DNA from: Stenotrophomonas maltophilia
Lineage (GTDB): Bacteria; Pseudomonadota; Gammaproteobacteria; Xanthomonadales; Xanthomonadaceae
Length of the DNA stretch: 49,267 bases
NCBI RefSeq assembly: GCF_013464915.1
Contig: NZ_RAVT01000043.1
Span: 15,803-65,069, forward strand
Reading direction: 5' to 3'
The notes under the pieces are model-generated. The model was given only the letters and a program-made list of their open reading frames with translations. It had not been told where the DNA came from and did not search any database. The translations under genes were made by a program, and so were the position numbers. Positions 1 through 8,242 of the stretch are shown one piece after another; position 1 is the first letter of the stretch; every line of letters starts with the position of its first letter.

Positions 1-30
1 AAAACGGATCTGACCTCGATGGCATGCCCA

Positions 31-231
31 ACAGATCGCGGGAAACTGTCGAAGGCGGGGTGGGTCCGGTTGCGGGAGTGTCCGCGGCATGGATGCCGCG
101 GCCAAGCCCCCATGGACGGGTTTACGGCGTCTCCCGCAACCGGACCCACCCCGCCATCCCACAGGAAGCCCGCTGTTGCTGTTGCTGTTGCTGTTGACGT
201 TGCATGAGGCGGGTGCAGGGCGCAGCCCTGC
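31..231 (+). repeat. Composite palindromic repeat, copy A
   Basis: A perfect 25-bp inverted repeat has arms at 54-78 and 131-155. Inside it is a second hairpin (82-101, 9-bp stem) and an unpaired stretch containing GGGTTTACGGCGT. It is followed by a hexamer run of GTTGCT-type units (175-204) and a small hairpin, GCAGGGC/GCCCTGC (215-231). The same order of parts recurs in reverse at 48917-49115, and positions 31-112 recur almost exactly at 49186-49267 (one mismatch in 82). No convincing gene lies in 1-293, which is the upstream region of proS. Confidence 0.85.
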
Positions 232-293
232 CAGTACCCCCACCCCGGCCGGGCTGGCAGAATAGGCGTCTCTGCCGTTATCCGAAGCCGACG

Positions 294-1997
294 ATGCGCC
301 TCTCCCAGTTCCACCTGCACACCACCAAGGAAACCCCCAGCGACGCCGAGCTCACCAGCCACCGGCTGATGCTGCGTGCGGGCATGATCCGCAAGCTGGC
401 ATCGGGCCTGTACACCTGGTCGCCGCTGGGCCTGCGCGTGCTGCGCAAGGTCGAGCGCATCGTGCGCGAGGAAATGGACCGTGCCGGTGCCGTGGAATTC
501 CAGATCCCGACCATCCAGCCGAAGGAACTGTGGGAGCAGACCGGTCGCTGGCAGAAGTTCGGCCCGCAGCTGCTGAAGATCAAGGACCGCAAGGACCAGG
601 TGTTCTGCTACAGCCCGACCGCCGAAGAAGCGGCCTGCGACTTCGCGCGCAGCGAGCTGTCCAGCTACAAGCAGCTGCCGGTGAACTTCTACCAGGTGCA
701 GACCAAGTTCCGCGACGAGATCCGCCCGCGCTTCGGTGTGATGCGTTCGCGCGAGTTCCTGATGAAGGACGCCTATTCGTTCCACCTGCACGATGAGTGC
801 CTGGTGCGCGAGTACGAGAACATGAAGTCGGCCTACAGCCGCATCTTCACCCGCCTCGGCCTGGACTTCCGCATGGTGCAGGCGGACTCCGGTGCGATCG
901 GCGGCGATGCCTCGCAGGAATTCCACGTGATCGCCGATTCCGGCGAAGACGCGCTGGTGTTCTCCACCGGTTCGGATTACGCAGCGAACATGGAAGCGGC
1001 GATTGCCGCCGATCCGGCGCCGCGTGCGGCCGCCGGCGAAGCGATGCGCAAGGTCGACACGCCCACCCAGAAGACCTGCGAGGACGTCGCCGCCCTGCTC
1101 GGCATCGACCTGCAGCGCACGGTGAAGTCGGTGGCGCTGATCGCCGGTGAAGGCGAAGCACAGCAGTTCGTGCTGGTGCTGGTGCGCGGCGACCACGAGG
1201 TCAACGAGATCAAGCTGGCCAAGGTCGCCGGCCTGGACGAGCAGCGCTTCGCCAGCGAGGCGGAAATCGCCGATCACCTGGGCAGCGTGCCGGGCTTCCT
1301 CGGCCCGGTCGCGCCGGCCAGGACCATCCGCGTGGTCGCCGACCGCGAAGTGGCGGCGATGTCCGACTTCGTCGTCGGCGCCAACGAGGCCGGTTTCCAT
1401 CTGGCCGGCGTCAACTGGGGCCGTGACCTGCCGGAACCGGAAGTGGCCGACATCCGCAACGTGCGTGCAGGTGACCGCGCGCTGGACGGCGGCGAACTGA
1501 AGATCGCCCGCGGCATTGAAGTCGGCCACGTCTTCCAGCTCGGCCGCAAGTACGCCGAAGCGCTGGATGCCACCGTGCTGGACGAGAACGGCAAGGCTGC
1601 GGTGATGGCGATGGGCTGCTACGGCATCGGCATCTCGCGCGTGGTGGCTGCCGCGATCGAACAGAACCATGACGATGCCGGCATCATCTGGCCGGACGCG
1701 ATGGCACCGTGGCAGGTGGTGGTGTGCGTGATCAACCCGAAGGGCGACGCTGCCGTCGCCGATGCAGCGTCCAGCCTGCTGCAGGAACTTCGCGACGCCG
1801 GCCTCGATGCCGCGCTGGACGACCGTGGCCTGCGCCCGGGTGCGATGTTCGCCGACATGGAACTGATCGGCATTCCGCACCGCGTGGTGGTGAGCGAGCG
1901 CGGCCTGGCCGCCGGTACCTACGAGTACCGCTCGCGCCGCGCCAGCGAAGCGGAAAGCCTGGACAAGGCCACCCTGCTGCAGCGACTGCAGGGTTGA
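294..1997 (+). CDS. proS: Prolyl-tRNA synthetase
   Basis: Charges tRNA-Pro with proline in the cytoplasm. The 567 residues match the usual length of bacterial long-form ProRS (about 570). The start at 294 gives the typical N-terminus [13 protein letters not shown]; the frame is open upstream to 204, but that part is low-complexity and lies next to the repeat. Class II motifs are visible: a motif 2 region with [18 protein letters not shown], and motif 3 GCYGIGISR near residue 445. Between them is the YbaK-like editing insertion, which clears Ala-tRNA-Pro in this family. A C-terminal anticodon-binding domain follows. A strong terminator comes directly after the gene, so it is probably transcribed alone. 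Confidence 0.97.
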   Translation: MRLSQFHLHTTKETPSDAELTSHRLMLRAGMIRKLASGLYTWSPLGLRVLRKVERIVREEMDRAGAVEFQIPTIQPKELWEQTGRWQKFGPQLLKIKDRKDQVFCYSPTAEEAACDFARSELSSYKQLPVNFYQVQTKFRDEIRPRFGVMRSREFLMKDAYSFHLHDECLVREYENMKSAYSRIFTRLGLDFRMVQADSGAIGGDASQEFHVIADSGEDALVFSTGSDYAANMEAAIAADPAPRAAAGEAMRKVDTPTQKTCEDVAALLGIDLQRTVKSVALIAGEGEAQQFVLVLVRGDHEVNEIKLAKVAGLDEQRFASEAEIADHLGSVPGFLGPVAPARTIRVVADREVAAMSDFVVGANEAGFHLAGVNWGRDLPEPEVADIRNVRAGDRALDGGELKIARGIEVGHVFQLGRKYAEALDATVLDENGKAAVMAMGCYGIGISRVVAAAIEQNHDDAGIIWPDAMAPWQVVVCVINPKGDAAVADAASSLLQELRDAGLDAALDDRGLRPGAMFADMELIGIPHRVVVSERGLAAGTYEYRSRRASEAESLDKATLLQRLQG

Positions 1998-2003
1998 TCG
2001 CAG

Positions 2004-2034
2004 AAAGACCGGGGCATGCCCCGGTCTTTTTTTT
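2004..2034 (+). terminator. Rho-independent terminator of proS
   Basis: A 26-base perfect palindrome centred on GGGGCATGCCCC starts 7 bases after the proS stop and runs into eight T residues, a classic intrinsic terminator for the plus strand. Confidence 0.93.
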
Positions 2035-2130
2035 GCGTTTCCGCCACGTCACCGATATTGCAGCGGACATAATCCGGTCAAAATCGACCCGATGCAGCCG
2101 GTACGCCGCCAAGCCCTGTCCCGCCTGCAT

Positions 2131-2159
2131 TTGTGCTTGGAATAATTCATCTCTATTCT
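2131..2159 (+). promoter_or_regulatory. Candidate sigma-70 promoter of the H-NS-family gene
   Basis: TTGTGC (2131-2136) and TATTCT (2154-2159) are separated by 17 bases in a locally AT-rich patch between the proS terminator and the next start. The gene also has a recognisable ribosome site (GGAG) about ten bases before its ATG at 2221. This is motif matching only. Confidence 0.45.
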
Positions 2160-2220
2160 GTGCTGCGACGCCATGGACTGGCTCGTCCCGTCCACACATT
2201 AGTTTCCGGAGTAACCGTAA

Positions 2221-2604
2221 ATGAGCATTGACCTGACCGGCCTGTCGGCACGCGAACTGGGCGCCCTGATCCGCACCGCCAAGAAGCAGCAGACCATCGT
2301 CGCCAAGCGCCGGCCGATCACCAAGGTCCGGGCCCAGCTGACCAAGCTGGCCAAGACCGAGGGTTACACCATCGAAGAACTGTTCGGCGGCGCCCCGGCC
2401 CCGCGCGCGCGCAAGGCCGCCCCGGCAGCCAAGGCACCGTCCAAGACCGCCGGCCGCAAGCTGGGCAAGGTTGCGCCGAAGTACCGCAACCCGGCCAACC
2501 CGAAGGAAACCTGGACCGGCCGTGGCAAGCAGCCGCGCTGGATGGCCGAGCTGACCGCCAAGGGCAACAAGAAGCCGGAAGATTTCCTGATCAAGAAGGC
2601 CTGA
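2221..2604 (+). CDS. H-NS-family histone-like nucleoid protein
   Basis: A 127-residue basic protein of the H-NS family as found in Xanthomonadaceae (XrvA-like proteins). The N-terminal part (about 1-55) is helical and probably mediates oligomerisation. A linker rich in Ala, Pro and Lys follows (about 56-85). The C-terminus carries the H-NS DNA-binding signature YRNPANPKETWTGRGKQPRW (about 87-106), with the TWTGRGKQP loop that enters the minor groove of AT-rich DNA. Family members silence horizontally acquired genes and influence virulence and surface polysaccharide genes. It has its own candidate promoter and a terminator, so it is probably monocistronic. The family is clear; a specific gene name is not. 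Confidence 0.9.
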   Translation: MSIDLTGLSARELGALIRTAKKQQTIVAKRRPITKVRAQLTKLAKTEGYTIEELFGGAPAPRARKAAPAAKAPSKTAGRKLGKVAPKYRNPANPKETWTGRGKQPRWMAELTAKGNKKPEDFLIKKA

Positions 2605-2624
2605 GGCCGGATCGGGCTGCAATG

Positions 2625-2653
2625 AAAAACGCCGGCGAAAGCCGGCGTTTTTT
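2625..2653 (+). terminator. Rho-independent terminator
   Basis: AAAAACGCCGGC, a GAAA loop, then GCCGGCGTTTTTT, 20 bases after the H-NS-family stop. The A-run on the left means it could also act on the minus strand, downstream of the convergent ThrE-type gene. Confidence 0.93.
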
Positions 2654-2669
2654 CATTCCCCGGAAGGGT

Positions 2670-2694
2670 GTGTGGACCAGCGGTCCACACCTAC
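2670..2694 (-). repeat. SMAG-type REP palindrome
   Basis: Read on the minus strand it is a GTAG head followed by a 9-bp stem, GTGTGGACC/GGTCCACAC, with a three-base loop. This is the form of the SMAG (Stenotrophomonas GTAG) repeats known to be abundant in S. maltophilia. The TAG of its GTAG head is the stop codon of the exporter gene at 2691-3950. Confidence 0.85.
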
Positions 2695-3950
2695 AGGGTC
2701 TTGCGCGCCGGCATCAGCAGGTTGCCGAACAGCAGGCCGGCCACCAGCGCCATCACCACGTTCAGTACGGTGAGGAACACGCTCTGGCCAGCGCCGACAT
2801 CCTGCTGCTGGACCAGGGTCAGCACGCCGCGCAGGCTGGTGCTGCCGGGCACCATCATGATGATGCCGGGCAGGCGGATGATCGCGCCCGGGCGTCCGAC
2901 CAGGCGACCGAACAGGTTGCCGCCGGCGGTCAGCAGCATCGCCGACAGGAAGATGCCGGCCGGCGCACCCCAGGCGTGGCCACCAAACTTGGAGATCGCA
3001 TAACCGGCCACCGAGGCGGCGATCACCCAGGGATAGTCGCGGCGGTTGGCCTTGAACAGCATCGCGAAGGCGAACGCCGCGGTCAGCAGCGAGCCCCACT
3101 CCACCCACGGCCCCTGCGGCCGCGTGGCACGGATCACCGGGTCCAGGCCGAGTACATCGGCCAGGGTCACCGCGATCATCGCGCCCACGCTGAGCTTCAT
3201 GATGGTGGTCAACGCGCCGGCGAAACGCGCGGTACCGGAGACCCAATGCTGGCTGGCGAGTTCATTGACCGCATTGGTCAGCGACATGCCGGGCAGCAGC
3301 ACCACCAGCGAGGCGATGATCACCGTGTTGAGGTTGAGTGCGCCGACAAAGGACGCGACCAGGGTTGCGACCATGCCGGCCAGCAGTGCCGCCAGCGCCT
3401 CGGCCGCTTCGCGGGTGGCCGGGCGACGGTCGGTGACCATGCCGAGCAGGCCGATCATCAGGCCGATGACACCGGCGGTGGCGATGTCCAGCCACGGCAG
3501 CTTCCACATGCCGGCCACGCCGGCCGCGCCGAGGGTGAACGAAAGAATGGTGCGCAACTTGCCGCGCCGGCCCGGATCCTTGTCCAACTGGCGCAGCGCG
3601 GTGTGGCCCTGGGCAATGCTCATCCGCCCGTTGGCCACTTCCTCGGCGATATGGTCGGCGACGCTGAGCTTGTGCAGGTCATTCTCACCGGGTGCCAGGC
3701 GGATCACGCGGGTGATGTCGCTGGAGCCGATCGCCTGTGCCGGGTCGCTGAAACTGAGGATGATACCGGTGGGATTCGACCACGGTTCACAATCCAGATC
3801 GAGCTGGCGGGCCAGTGCCACTACGGCCGTTTCCAGGCGCTGGGCCGTGGTGCCGTAGCTGTGCAGGCGTCCGGCGATCTCGGAAACGAAGGCCACGCGC
3901 TGCGCGTAGGTGGCCTGGGGCGTGGGGATCGTGTGAGCGTCTGCGGACAT
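2691..3950 (-). CDS. ThrE-type threonine/serine exporter family protein
   Basis: A 419-residue inner-membrane protein with the two-part ThrE layout. The N-terminal domain (DUF1212, about 1-255) begins with a soluble part containing SEIAGRLHSYGTTAQRLE and continues into several membrane helices. The C-terminal ThrE_2-like domain (about 275-415) is also polytopic. The founding member, ThrE of Corynebacterium, exports L-threonine and L-serine using the proton-motive force; substrate here is inferred from family only. The gene converges on the H-NS-family gene and diverges from the mla operon, with about 90 bases between the two starts. Its last codon is followed by a stop supplied by the SMAG element. 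Confidence 0.88.
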   Translation of the reverse strand: MSADAHTIPTPQATYAQRVAFVSEIAGRLHSYGTTAQRLETAVVALARQLDLDCEPWSNPTGIILSFSDPAQAIGSSDITRVIRLAPGENDLHKLSVADHIAEEVANGRMSIAQGHTALRQLDKDPGRRGKLRTILSFTLGAAGVAGMWKLPWLDIATAGVIGLMIGLLGMVTDRRPATREAAEALAALLAGMVATLVASFVGALNLNTVIIASLVVLLPGMSLTNAVNELASQHWVSGTARFAGALTTIMKLSVGAMIAVTLADVLGLDPVIRATRPQGPWVEWGSLLTAAFAFAMLFKANRRDYPWVIAASVAGYAISKFGGHAWGAPAGIFLSAMLLTAGGNLFGRLVGRPGAIIRLPGIIMMVPGSTSLRGVLTLVQQQDVGAGQSVFLTVLNVVMALVAGLLFGNLLMPARKTL

Positions 3951-4043
3951 GCGCCGTAGTATTACCTACTGCCGGGCCGCACTGGATAAATTCATCCGGG
4001 TTCGACGCGATGCCCCAGACAGAACGGTTATGCTGCGACCCGA

Positions 4044-5165
4044 ATGGCCCAAGTGACCCCGAACCACGCCCCCCAGCTCGAACAGGACGCCCATGACCCG
4101 GGCCTGATCCGCCTGTCCGGCACCTGGACCCTGAAGACCGCGCTGGCCGCGGCCGAAGTCCTGCGCGGCATTCCCGACACGCTGACCGGCATCGATGCCA
4201 CCGGCATCGAGAAGATGGATTCGGCCGGCGTGCTGCAGGTACTGCGCGTGGCGCATCGCGCCGACCTCGGCGAGGACGCACTGCAGTTCCGCCCGGACCA
4301 CCAGGCGCTGGTCTGCACCATCGAGGAGGTGGCCGACGACCGGCCCAGGCCCAAGCGCGATTTCGGCGTGCTGGCCGCGCTGGAACGACTGGGCGTCAGC
4401 GTCCACACCACCGGCCACAACATCAAGGCGCTGTGCAGTTTCCTCGGCGAAAACCTGGTCAAGGCAGCCCGGCTGGTCAAGGAACCCCGTCGCTTCCGCC
4501 TGACCGCCACCGTGCACCAGATGGAGCAGGTCGGGCTGGATGCAGTACCGCTGGTGGCGCTGCTGTCGTACCTGGTCGGCGCGGTGATCGCCTTCCTCGG
4601 CTCGACCATCCTGCGCGACTTCGGCGCCGAGATCTACGTGGTCGAGCTGGTCAACATCGCCTTCCTGCGCGAGTTCGCCGTGCTGCTGACCGCGATCGTG
4701 CTGGCCGGCCGCACCGCCAGTGCGTTCACCGCGCAGATCGGCGCGATGAAGGCGCGTGAGGAAATCGATGCGATGCGCACGCTGGGCCTGGACCCGATCG
4801 ACCTGCTGGTGCTGCCGCGGTTGATGGCGCTGCTGGTCACCCTGCCCCTGCTGACCTTCATCGCGATGGTCGCTGGCCTGGCCGGCGGCATCACTGTCGG
4901 CGCGTTCGACCTCGACATCCCGCCGCAGATGTACATCGCGCGCATGCACGAGACCATGGAAGTGCGGCACATGCTGGTCGGCCTGTCCAAGGCGCCGGTG
5001 TTCGCGCTGGTGATCGGCCTGATCGGCTGCCTGGAAGGCCTGAAGGTGGAGGGCACGGCGCAGTCGGTCGGTGAACGCACCACCTCCAGCGTGGTGCAGA
5101 CCATCTCGCTGGTGATCATCATCGACGCCTTCGCGGCGTTGTGGTTCATGCACATGGACTGGTGA
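4044..5165 (+). CDS. mlaE: STAS-MlaE fusion, lipid ABC transporter permease
   Basis: A 373-residue protein combining two functions that E. coli encodes separately. Residues 1 to about 105 look like an MlaB-type STAS domain (IRLSGTWTLKTALAAAEVL, then GIDATGIEKMDSAGVLQVL). The rest is the MlaE permease (DUF140) with about five membrane helices, including the conserved LNREFAVLLTAIVLAGRTAS-like region (here LREFAVLLTAIVLAGR). MlaE is the inner-membrane core of the Mla complex, which moves phospholipids between inner and outer membrane. It is first in a tight operon with mlaF (1-base gap). A TATGCT hexamer at 4029-4034 lies only ten bases before the ATG and no Shine-Dalgarno sequence is seen, so the transcript may have a very short leader. 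Confidence 0.93.
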   Translation: MAQVTPNHAPQLEQDAHDPGLIRLSGTWTLKTALAAAEVLRGIPDTLTGIDATGIEKMDSAGVLQVLRVAHRADLGEDALQFRPDHQALVCTIEEVADDRPRPKRDFGVLAALERLGVSVHTTGHNIKALCSFLGENLVKAARLVKEPRRFRLTATVHQMEQVGLDAVPLVALLSYLVGAVIAFLGSTILRDFGAEIYVVELVNIAFLREFAVLLTAIVLAGRTASAFTAQIGAMKAREEIDAMRTLGLDPIDLLVLPRLMALLVTLPLLTFIAMVAGLAGGITVGAFDLDIPPQMYIARMHETMEVRHMLVGLSKAPVFALVIGLIGCLEGLKVEGTAQSVGERTTSSVVQTISLVIIIDAFAALWFMHMDW

Positions 5166-5166
5166 C

Positions 5167-5994
5167 ATGAGCACATCCGCCCTCCCCGAACCCATCGATA
5201 TGCGCGACGACCAGGGCCACGAACTGGCCATCCGCGTGCGCGGGCTGGTCAACCGCTTCGGCAGCCAGACCGTGCATGAAGTCCTGGACCTGGACGTGCG
5301 CCGCGGCGAGATCCTGGGCGTGGTCGGTGGCTCGGGCACCGGCAAGTCGGTGCTGATGCGGTCGATCCTCGGCCTGCGCACGCCCGACGCCGGCCAGATC
5401 GAGGTGCTCGGCCGCGATGCGCGTGCCGACGATGCCGAGAGCCGCCTGCACATCGAGCGCAACACCGGCGTGCTGTTCCAGGACGGCGCCCTGTTCTCTT
5501 CGCTGACCGTGGGCGAGAACGTGCAGGTGCCCTTGAAGGAACACCACCGCGAATTGCCCGAGCGCTGGCACTACGAGCTCGCGCTGCTGAAGGTGAAGCT
5601 GGCCGGCCTTCCCGCCGATGCGATCAACAAGCTGCCGTCGCAGTTGTCCGGCGGCATGCGCAAGCGTGCGGGCCTGGCCCGGGCGCTGGCGCTGGACCCG
5701 CCGCTGCTGTTCCTGGATGAACCCACCGCCGGCCTCGACCCGATCGGCGCGGCGGCATTTGACCGCCTGATCAAGACCCTGCAGGAAGCCCTCGGGCTGA
5801 CCGTGTTCCTGATCACCCACGACCTGGACACGCTGTACGCGATCTGCGACCGGGTGGCGGTGATCGCCGACCGCAAGGTGGTGGCCAACGCGCCGCTGCC
5901 GGACATCGAGAAACTGGATCATCCGTGGATCCAGGAATACTTCCACGGACCGCGTGCGCGTGCCGCGCGCGGCGAACAGATCGAGAGTGCCTGA
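5167..5994 (+). CDS. mlaF: Lipid ABC transporter ATP-binding protein MlaF
   Basis: A 275-residue ABC ATPase that powers the MlaE permease. Walker A is GGSGTGKSV (about residues 56-64). The signature motif is LSGGMRKRAGLARALA, typical of the MlaF group with an M in place of the usual Q. Walker B is LLFLDEPTAGLDP and the H-loop is LITHDLDTL. It is one base downstream of mlaE and three bases upstream of mlaD, so all are probably co-translated. Confidence 0.95.
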   Translation: MSTSALPEPIDMRDDQGHELAIRVRGLVNRFGSQTVHEVLDLDVRRGEILGVVGGSGTGKSVLMRSILGLRTPDAGQIEVLGRDARADDAESRLHIERNTGVLFQDGALFSSLTVGENVQVPLKEHHRELPERWHYELALLKVKLAGLPADAINKLPSQLSGGMRKRAGLARALALDPPLLFLDEPTAGLDPIGAAAFDRLIKTLQEALGLTVFLITHDLDTLYAICDRVAVIADRKVVANAPLPDIEKLDHPWIQEYFHGPRARAARGEQIESA

Positions 5995-5997
5995 GCC

Positions 5998-6924
5998 ATG
6001 GAAACCAAAGCCAACTACGTGCTGATCGGCGCGTTCACCCTGATCACCGGCCTGGCCCTTCTGGCCTTCGGCCTGTGGGCGGCCAAGTACTCCTCCGACC
6101 GCACCTGGCAGGAATACCGCGTGGTGTTCCGCGAGGCGGTGACCGGCCTGTCGGTGGGCAGCCCGGTGCAGTACAACGGCATCGCGGTCGGTTCGATCAT
6201 CGAACTGAACCTGGTGCCGGACGACCCGCGCCAGGTGGTCGCACGCATCCGCCTGAACTCGACCACCCCGGTCAAGACCGATACCCGTGCCAAGCTGGCG
6301 ATCACCAGCCTGACCGGCCCATCGATCATCCAGCTCAGCGGCGGCACGCCGCAGTCGCCGGCGCTGACCACGGTCAACAAGGACCCGGCCCCGATCATCC
6401 CGACCACACCATCGGCGCTGCAGAACATCACCGACGTTGCCAACCGCATCGTCGAGCGCATGGACCAGATCCTCAGCGACCGCAACGTGGCCTCGATCAA
6501 TGCGACGCTGGCCAACCTGGAGACCATCAGCGGCGGCCTGGCCGACCGCGACCAGGGTACCCAGGCGCTGCTGCTCAGCGCGCGCGATGCCGCGCGCAGC
6601 CTGGACACCACGCTGAAGACCACCAACGGCACCATCGAGCGCCTGGACAAGAACCTGGTACAGCAGCTGCCGGGCATCATCGACAAGCTGGACGGCACCC
6701 TGGCCAAGCTTGATTCGGCCGCCGGCAATGCAGATTCGATCCTTGGCGAGAACCGCGCCGCGATCAACAGTTTCGCCAACGATGGCCTCGGCCAGCTGGG
6801 CCCGACGCTGACCGAACTGCGCGGGTTGATCCGTGACCTGCGCCGGGTCAGCGACCGTCTCGAGAACAACCCCGCGCGCTATCTGCTGGGCCGCGACGCA
6901 CCGAAGGAGTTCGAACCCAAATGA
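5998..6924 (+). CDS. mlaD: MCE-domain lipid-binding protein MlaD
   Basis: A 308-residue periplasmic protein anchored by one N-terminal helix (about 8-28, VLIGAFTLITGLALLAFGLW). The MCE domain follows at about 38-120 (VVFREAVTGLSVGSPVQYNGI). MCE proteins form hexameric rings that hold or channel lipids above the permease. After the MCE domain is a long helical region (about 150-290), longer than in E. coli MlaD (183 aa) and more like the PqiB/LetB or Mce1 type C-terminal extensions. The gene overlaps the next one by four bases (ATGA). Confidence 0.93.
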   Translation: METKANYVLIGAFTLITGLALLAFGLWAAKYSSDRTWQEYRVVFREAVTGLSVGSPVQYNGIAVGSIIELNLVPDDPRQVVARIRLNSTTPVKTDTRAKLAITSLTGPSIIQLSGGTPQSPALTTVNKDPAPIIPTTPSALQNITDVANRIVERMDQILSDRNVASINATLANLETISGGLADRDQGTQALLLSARDAARSLDTTLKTTNGTIERLDKNLVQQLPGIIDKLDGTLAKLDSAAGNADSILGENRAAINSFANDGLGQLGPTLTELRGLIRDLRRVSDRLENNPARYLLGRDAPKEFEPK

Positions 6925-7562
6925 GCCCGCCCCCCCTTCCGCGCCTGCTGCTGGCCGCTTCGATGGTCAGCCTGCTGGGCGGCTGCTCCATCCTTGGCAG
7001 CAGCGAGAAAACCGCAGTGACGCTGTACTCGCCCGCCGTGCAGGTGAAGGCCGATCCGGCGTGGCCGCAGGCCAGCTGGCAGCTGGTACTGGCCAAGCCC
7101 AGCGCCGCACGCATGGTCGACAGCCCGCGCATCAACGTGCGGCCGACCCCGTCGCAGCTGGAGATCTACAAGGGCGCCAGCTGGGCACAGCCGGCCACCG
7201 ACATGATCGAGGACACCCTGCTGCGTGGCTTCGAGGACTCCGGCCGCATCCGCGGCGTGGCCCGCAGCACCGCCGGCATCCGCGCCGACTACAAGCTGTC
7301 CACCGACGTACGCCGCTTCGAATCGGACTACCAGGGCCAGGCCACGCCGACGGTGGTGATCGAGGTCAACGCCAAGCTGATCCACGTCGCCGACCAGCGC
7401 GTGGTGGCCGACCGCACCTTCCGCCAGGCACAGCCGGTCGGCAGCACCGACGTGCCGGCCGTGACCGCCGCGTTCGAGCGCGGCCTGCAGCAGCTGGCCC
7501 AGGACATGGTGGGCTGGACGCTGGTGAGCGGGCAGAACGACACCGCTGCGGCCAAGCGCTGA
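6921..7562 (+). CDS. ABC-type transport auxiliary lipoprotein
   Basis: A 213-residue lipoprotein. The signal peptide has a clear lipobox (SLLGGC, Cys at about residue 23). The remainder fits the ABC-type transport auxiliary family (DUF330/PqiC-like), with a conserved mid region around PRINVRPTPSQLEIYKGASW. PqiC-type proteins sit in the outer membrane and partner MCE proteins. It is translationally coupled to mlaD. No mlaC-like soluble carrier is present in the operon, so this lipoprotein may take part in the outer-membrane end of transport instead; that is inference. Confidence 0.88.
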   Translation: MSPPPLPRLLLAASMVSLLGGCSILGSSEKTAVTLYSPAVQVKADPAWPQASWQLVLAKPSAARMVDSPRINVRPTPSQLEIYKGASWAQPATDMIEDTLLRGFEDSGRIRGVARSTAGIRADYKLSTDVRRFESDYQGQATPTVVIEVNAKLIHVADQRVVADRTFRQAQPVGSTDVPAVTAAFERGLQQLAQDMVGWTLVSGQNDTAAAKR

Positions 7563-7567
7563 TAGGC

Positions 7568-7616
7568 CGATGGGGTCGGATCGCTTTCGCGCTGCGAAAG
7601 GGCTCTGCCCCCATCG
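7568..7616. repeat. Long imperfect hairpin between convergent genes
   Basis: Outer arms CGATGGGG (7568-7575) and CCCCATCG (7609-7616) enclose an inner hairpin CTTTCG/CGAAAG. It fills almost the entire gap between the lipoprotein and alkB stops, so it may act as a two-way terminator, although no T run follows it. It also resembles the short palindromes often scattered in Stenotrophomonas intergenic DNA. Confidence 0.6.
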
Positions 7617-7619
7617 TCA

Positions 7620-8201
7620 TCAACGTGGCGTGATCCAGCGGAACGTCAGGTTGATCCGCTCGCCCTGCACGCGCGCCATCTTCGGCAGCGCGTGCTGGTA
7701 GAAGCGTTGGGTCTGCCCTGCCATCACCAGCAGGTCTCCGTGGCCGAGCAGGTACTCGGCCTTCCGCGTCGGGTCGTCACGCCGGCGCAGCAGGAAGCGC
7801 CGCGCCGCGCCCAGGCTCAGCGAAGCGATCACCGGTTGCGGGCCCAGTTCGGGCTCGTCGTCGCTGTGCCAGCCCATGTAATCGCCGCCGCTGCGATAGC
7901 GGTTCAGCAGTACGCTGTTGAAGGCATGCCCGCAGAATGCCTGCAGCCGTTCACGGAGCGGCAGCAGCGCCGGCTGCCACGGCTCGGGCAGGAAATCGGT
8001 ACCCGAATAGCGATAGCGCGCCTCGGCATCCCCCATCCAGCAGCTCAGGCGGGGTGAATCGACGATACGGCCGAACATGCGGATGCGGTGCACCTGCCAG
8101 GGGATGTGGTGCTCCAGCTGCTGCTGCATCAGGTCCGCCTGGTCTGCGGCCAGCCAGCCCCGATGCCAGTGGATGTCGGCGTCGTCCAATGGGAAATGCA
8201 T
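7620..8201 (-). CDS. alkB: AlkB-family 2-oxoglutarate/Fe(II) dioxygenase
   Basis: A 193-residue repair enzyme that oxidatively removes alkyl groups from DNA bases. The iron ligands are seen as HSD (H112, D114 in GWHSDDE) and H170 (YQHALPK). The 2-oxoglutarate arginines fit RINLTFR (182-188). The nucleotide-recognition lid near RMFGRIVDSPRLSCWMG resembles the human ALKBH2/ALKBH3 type more than E. coli AlkB, which is common in this family of bacteria. It stands alone, converging on the mla operon and diverging from the glycosyltransferase at 8243. Confidence 0.92.
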   Translation of the reverse strand: MHFPLDDADIHWHRGWLAADQADLMQQQLEHHIPWQVHRIRMFGRIVDSPRLSCWMGDAEARYRYSGTDFLPEPWQPALLPLRERLQAFCGHAFNSVLLNRYRSGGDYMGWHSDDEPELGPQPVIASLSLGAARRFLLRRRDDPTRKAEYLLGHGDLLVMAGQTQRFYQHALPKMARVQGERINLTFRWITPR

Positions 8202-8242
8202 GCCAGCACGCTAGCACACCCCCTCCGCGGCCAGCGACTATG

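Noticed and set aside
204..293. Thirty-codon N-terminal extension of proS.
   Set aside because: It overlaps the GCAGGGC hairpin of the repeat and is not part of ProRS; the ATG at 294 is standard.
2622..3959. Long plus-strand open frame of 445 codons opposite the ThrE-type gene.
   Set aside because: It is the antisense of a clear membrane protein; its composition is His/Gln/Arg/Gly-rich as expected of GC-rich antisense frames, with no ribosome site.
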